From an uncultured Clostridia bacterium (lineage in GTDB: Bacteria; Bacillota; Clostridia; Oscillospirales; Oscillospiraceae): 9,560 bases of DNA. The notes beneath the pieces were generated by a model, which was not told the origin of the DNA, made no database searches, and saw only the letters and a program-made list of their open reading frames with translations. The first letter of the stretch is position 1, and every line of letters begins with the position of its first letter. Position numbers and translations under genes: made by a program. The DNA lies in NCBI GenBank assembly GCA_946619065.1, contig CAMOLY010000032.1, positions 1-9,560 of the forward strand. Direction: 5' to 3'. Shown here piece by piece: positions 6,832-9,560 of the stretch.

Positions 6832-7818
6832 TCAGGCTTTTTTCTTTGCAGTGCACGCGCCGATCAGGGCGAGGACCGTTCCGAGGCCGCCTGCTCCCAG
6901 CAGGATGAAGCCAAACAGCATGGGAGAGGTGACGGTCTTGGGAATGCTCTGATTGGCGACCAGGTAGCTGCGCCAATCCTGGAACAGGCCCTCGTCGTCC
7001 ATCATGAATTTCCAGGTCTTCTCCCACGCGTCACCGGCGGGGTATTGACTGACGAGATAAAAATTCACGCCGAAGCAGCCGAGACCGATCAGCCCGAAGA
7101 TCAGGGCCAGGACGAAGGGCAGCCGCCCTCGCATCGCGCCGGCTGCAGCAAGGAGGAGGAAAATGGCGGCCAGCGCAAAGCCGGCAACGGTTCCGATCAG
7201 GAAAATGAGCTGGGTGCTGCCCATCAGGGGCTTCAGCCCCAGCATCGAATACATGTAGATTCCGGCCTCGACCTCCGTCTTTCCGACAGCGAGCAGACGG
7301 AACTGCGCGGTGTTCAGGAAGGCCATCACCGCTGCGCCGATCATCAGCAGCATTGCCAGGACAGCCAGGACCCGCGATCCGGCGGAACGCTTCGACGGAA
7401 GCGGCATTCCCGTGGGCGCCGGTTGCTGTACGGCGGCGGGCTGCCGCGGCGGCATCTGAACGGGGGGCACCTGAACCGGCGGCGTCTGTACGGGGGGAAC
7501 CTGCGTCTGCACGGGAGGCGGATTGAAGGGCTGATAGCCCGGCTGTGCCCCGGCGCCGACAGGGGGCTGCCAGCTGCCTGCGGGTGCTCCGTCCGCCACG
7601 GCGGGCGTTTCGGGAACGGTGTTCTGAATGGGGAACGGATTCTGGACAGGGAACGGATTCGGAACCGGCTCTGCCGGGTTCACGGGCGGGATTTCAGCGG
7701 CAGGAGCTTCCTGATACAGGGGCTCCGCCGGCGCGGCCACAGGGGCAACCTTGGTGCCGCACTTGGAGCAAAAAGAAGCGGTGTCAGGCAGCTGCGCGCC
7801 GCAGTTTCTGCAGAACAT
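6832..7818 (-). CDS. Zinc-ribbon, proline-rich, four-TM membrane protein of unknown function
   Basis: A 328-residue protein. Residues 1-24 are a zinc ribbon with two CxxC pairs (C3/C6 and C17/C20: FCRNCG and FCSKCG), as in the zinc_ribbon_2 class. Residues 25-145 are a Pro/Ala/Gln-rich linker of low complexity with NPFPxQ twice (54-65) and PPVQ-type repeats (about 100-127). Four hydrophobic segments follow at about 149-169, 202-225, 233-255 and 299-322, with a KKKA end. The start at 7818 is chosen because AAAAGGAGG sits 7 nt upstream and the ribbon begins at once; the open frame extends 24 codons further up without support. There is no signal peptide, so the ribbon is probably cytoplasmic. 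Similar proteins are common in Clostridia without assigned roles; the function is not known to me. It faces the opp operon and has its own promoter. Confidence 0.85.
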   Translation of the reverse strand: MFCRNCGAQLPDTASFCSKCGTKVAPVAAPAEPLYQEAPAAEIPPVNPAEPVPNPFPVQNPFPIQNTVPETPAVADGAPAGSWQPPVGAGAQPGYQPFNPPPVQTQVPPVQTPPVQVPPVQMPPRQPAAVQQPAPTGMPLPSKRSAGSRVLAVLAMLLMIGAAVMAFLNTAQFRLLAVGKTEVEAGIYMYSMLGLKPLMGSTQLIFLIGTVAGFALAAIFLLLAAAGAMRGRLPFVLALIFGLIGLGCFGVNFYLVSQYPAGDAWEKTWKFMMDDEGLFQDWRSYLVANQSIPKTVTSPMLFGFILLGAGGLGTVLALIGACTAKKKA

Positions 7819-7869
7819 GGGAAGACCTCCTTTTCTCTTTGAACTGTCTGTGCAGGATTTCCTAAGACA

Positions 7870-7897
7870 ATCATACCTGATTTCCGACAAATGTCAA
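7870..7897 (-). promoter_or_regulatory. Sigma-A-type promoter of the zinc-ribbon gene
   Basis: On the minus strand there is a perfect -35 TTGACA (plus 7892-7897), a 16-bp spacer and a -10 TATGAT (plus 7870-7875, 5 of 6 consensus). Transcription would start near 7863 and leave a leader of about 45 nt before the ATG at 7818. The -35 box overlaps the stop codon of the upstream flippase gene (7894-7896), so the two genes abut but the second can be expressed separately. Confidence 0.75.
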
Positions 7898-9237
7898 GAG
7901 CGAATCGCCCGATACGCATTCTGCGTCCGAGCATCGCCGGGCCTGCGTGCGCCGCCGTCCGGCAGGACGACCAGCAGCCGCCGCAGGCTCAAAAACAGGT
8001 TTGTCAGATGGGACAGACAGTAGGTGAACAGGTATCCGCCGATTCCGAACCGCGGCAGCAGGCTGAACAGGCCCAGCACGTCAATGACGTTGGTCAGGCT
8101 GTTGTACCGGACCAGATAGAGCTGCTGTCCGAGCCCCTTTTGCAGTCCGTCCACGATTGCGTCCGGATACAGAAACAGGACCAGCGGTGCAAAGAGGCGC
8201 AGATAGTACCCGACCGCATTGCTGTGGAAGATCCATCGGCCCAGCCGCCCGCCGAAGGCATAGAGCGTCAGGAAAACCGCCGCTGCAAAGCCGGAAACAG
8301 CGCGAAGGCTCTTCCGGACGAGGGCCAGCAGCCGTTCCCGTTCGCCCTGCGCCTGGCAGCGGGCCAGCTCGGATACCATCAGCTCGCAGAGGGCAAAAAT
8401 CAGCTCAGAGGGGAACCAGAGCACCGGGAAGACCATGCCGGAGATCATCCCGTAGGCGGCCAGCGCGCTGTGCCGGGAACCGGAGCGCGACAGCCCCCAG
8501 GGGATCAGGAACTGCTCCACGGCCCCCAGGCCCGCGCGCAAATAGTCGTTGAGCGCCAGCGGCACGCAGAGGCGGATCACCGCCCGGCACTGGGGTTTTG
8601 CCGGCGTCCAAAACGTTCTGCGCATGCGGACCGTGAGCACAAGCAGAGAAACCGCCGAGATTCCGAAGCTTCCCGCGATCACCGCGGCACAGATCTGAGA
8701 GAGCCCCGCCGCGAAGCGCAGCAGGAGGAGGGTCAATCCGATTCCAAGCACCCGCTCTGGCAGCTCCACCGCCACCAGCTCCCGCACCCGCCCGCAGGCG
8801 GTAAAGACCCCCCGCAGCACGGCGGTCAGCGTCGGGAGCGGGAGGAGCAGCCCCAGCAGCCGCAGGGCCGGGACCGTCCGCCGGTCCAGCAGCAGCCGCA
8901 CCGCGATGGGCTCCGCCAGCAGGATCAGTCCTGTGCCGACTGTGCCGGAGACCACCAGCGCGTAACGCAGACAGCCGCCGACCGCAGCCGAAATCGCCCG
9001 TCGGTCCCCGCTCCCGTAGGCCGCGGCCGTCATCTGCAGGGCAGCGACCCGCACCCCGGAGGAGGCCAGCGTCCCGGCAAGGCTGCCCACCGTCAGGACC
9101 AGCTGCAGCAGCCCCATTCCCTCCGCGCCGATCCGCCCGGCAAGGAAGCTCTGAAAGAGCACCCCGATCCCGCGCAGCATCAGACCGGAGGCCGCCAGCA
9201 GCAGCGTCCCCCGGATCAGCGTTCGTCCCTTCCGCAT
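7894..9237 (-). CDS. SpoVB/MurJ-like lipid-linked polysaccharide flippase (MOP superfamily)
   Basis: A 447-residue, very hydrophobic protein, likely with 12 or so membrane helices. Residues 6-60 (LIRGTLLLAASGLMLRGIGV, then GRIGAEGMGLLQL and a TLASSGVRVAALQ segment) follow the pattern of the N-terminus of stage V sporulation protein B and related Wzx/MurJ flippases, which move lipid-linked sugars or wall precursors across the membrane. SpoVB acts in spore cortex synthesis. It is shorter than usual SpoVB or MurJ (a little over 500 residues), so one or two helices may be missing. ATG 9237 is chosen because the conserved N-terminus starts there; the upstream site is only a G-rich run (GGGGGGGA), not a clear Shine-Dalgarno, and the frame stays open to 9534 through repeat DNA. 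No terminator separates it from the zinc-ribbon gene, so some read-through is likely. Family assignment is good; the exact substrate is unknown. Confidence 0.85.
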   Translation of the reverse strand: MRKGRTLIRGTLLLAASGLMLRGIGVLFQSFLAGRIGAEGMGLLQLVLTVGSLAGTLASSGVRVAALQMTAAAYGSGDRRAISAAVGGCLRYALVVSGTVGTGLILLAEPIAVRLLLDRRTVPALRLLGLLLPLPTLTAVLRGVFTACGRVRELVAVELPERVLGIGLTLLLLRFAAGLSQICAAVIAGSFGISAVSLLVLTVRMRRTFWTPAKPQCRAVIRLCVPLALNDYLRAGLGAVEQFLIPWGLSRSGSRHSALAAYGMISGMVFPVLWFPSELIFALCELMVSELARCQAQGERERLLALVRKSLRAVSGFAAAVFLTLYAFGGRLGRWIFHSNAVGYYLRLFAPLVLFLYPDAIVDGLQKGLGQQLYLVRYNSLTNVIDVLGLFSLLPRFGIGGYLFTYCLSHLTNLFLSLRRLLVVLPDGGARRPGDARTQNAYRAIRS

Positions 9238-9311
9238 GCAAACATCCCCCCCGGACAATCCTATGCGCCGGATCTGACGCGCATACCCGCCGACGCTCCA
9301 GCGAAGCTGCC

Positions 9312-9340
9312 ATAATACCTTAAAATACAATAAAGAATAA
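9312..9340 (-). promoter_or_regulatory. Possible sigma-A promoter of the flippase gene (weak)
   Basis: The 9312-9372 stretch is conspicuously AT-rich in a GC-rich region. On the minus strand TATTAT (plus 9312-9317) matches the -10 consensus at 5 of 6 positions, with TTATTC 17 bp upstream (plus 9335-9340) as a poor -35. The leader would be about 70 nt. A sporulation sigma-E-like alternative lies closer to the gene: CATAGGAT with GTATGC 15 bp before it. Neither is strong. Confidence 0.3.
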
Positions 9341-9376
9341 GATAGCGCGTAAGAAAGAGAGAAAGAACAACACAGG

Positions 9377-9560
9377 AAGGGGCTGTTGCAAAATGCATAA
9401 CCTTCAAAGATTATGCAGGCTCCCGGCAGGGGAAGTGTGAAGGGGGCGGTCTTGGAGCCCCCTTCACGTTCAATCACCCGCCCGCAGGCGATGGTTTTTG
9501 CCGGAATCGGCAAAAACCACAGGGCTCGTTGCAAAATGAATCATTTTGCAACGAGCCCTT
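9377..9560. mobile_element. MITE/REP-like non-coding element made of chained hairpins with terminal inverted repeats (right end at window edge)
   Basis: The outer 19 bp at 9377-9395 (AAGGGGCTGTTGCAAAATG) and the inverted 19 bp at 9542-9560 agree at 16 of 19 positions. Inside are hairpins TGCATAA/TTATGCA (9394-9417), an 11-bp stem with 9-nt loop (9437-9467), a small CGCC/GGCG stem (9479-9490), a 12-bp stem with GAAT loop (9492-9519) and a 39-nt palindrome (9521-9559). No credible gene is present. The GTTGCAAA end motif resembles the termini of IS6-family insertion sequences, which may or may not be meaningful. Target duplication cannot be checked because the right flank is missing. Confidence 0.5.
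9521..9559. repeat. Near-perfect 39-nt palindrome at the window edge
   Basis: AGGGCTCGTTGCAAAATGA (9521-9539) and its exact reverse complement (9541-9559) flank a single central A. The GTTGCAAAATG core is therefore present three times within 180 nt: 9385-9395, 9528-9538 and inverted at 9542-9552. The window ends one base later, as expected for an assembly broken at a repeat. Confidence 0.85.

Noticed and set aside
7891..9315. 474-codon plus-strand frame opposite the flippase
   Set aside because: Gln/Arg/Pro/His-rich shadow of a hydrophobic membrane protein gene.
9377..9560. Complete insertion sequence with IS6-type ends
   Set aside because: The inverted repeats enclose under 200 nt with no transposase, so at most it is a non-autonomous element.
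1..9560. CRISPR arrays, tRNA, rRNA or prophage genes
   Set aside because: No regularly spaced repeats, no tRNA- or rRNA-like sequence and no phage genes were seen on either strand.

Overview
The window looks like chromosomal DNA from a GC-rich, Gram-positive gut-type member of the Clostridia (Oscillospiraceae/Ruminococcaceae-like). The reasons are the strong AGGAGG ribosome sites, the close resemblance of the transporter to the Streptococcus Ami/Opp system, a SpoVB-type flippase and the codon use. The genus cannot be fixed from the sequence. Both ends look like contig breaks: the left end cuts a gene and the right end stops exactly on a repeat.

Bases 1-6616, plus strand, hold an Ami-type oligopeptide importer in the order oppA-oppB-oppC-oppD-oppF (= amiA-C-D-E-F). 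OppA (5' end missing) is the extracellular peptide-binding protein. OppB and OppC form the membrane channel, OppB carrying the large extracytoplasmic domain typical of AmiC. OppD and OppF are the two ATPases. oppB to oppF are tightly packed: oppB/oppC overlap by one base, and oppD and oppF each follow an AGGAGG site touching the previous stop codon. oppA is separated from oppB by 430 bases that contain two hairpins (the second terminator-like) and then a hairpin-rich leader. This layout would let oppA be made in excess of the membrane parts. A perfect 21-bp bidirectional terminator closes the operon.

Bases 6666-6831 contain a 17-bp tandem repeat with an inverted partner and no gene. Bases 6832-9237, minus strand, hold two genes converging on the opp operon. 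The upstream one is a SpoVB/MurJ-like lipid-linked sugar flippase. The downstream one is a zinc-ribbon protein with a proline-rich linker and four membrane segments, and it has its own sigma-A-type promoter. Bases 9238-9376 are an AT-rich likely promoter region. Bases 9377-9560 form a non-coding element of chained hairpins with terminal inverted repeats, like a MITE or REP-type repeat.

The most unusual points are: (1) OppD has about 265 extra residues, charged and partly coiled-coil, inserted between Walker A and the Q-loop, making it 617 residues instead of about 350; (2) the oppB start codon lies 36 nt from its Shine-Dalgarno sequence, with a perfect 9-bp hairpin and a possible 11-codon upstream ORF between them; (3) OppA stops about 100 residues earlier than its streptococcal relatives; (4) the hairpin element at the right edge.
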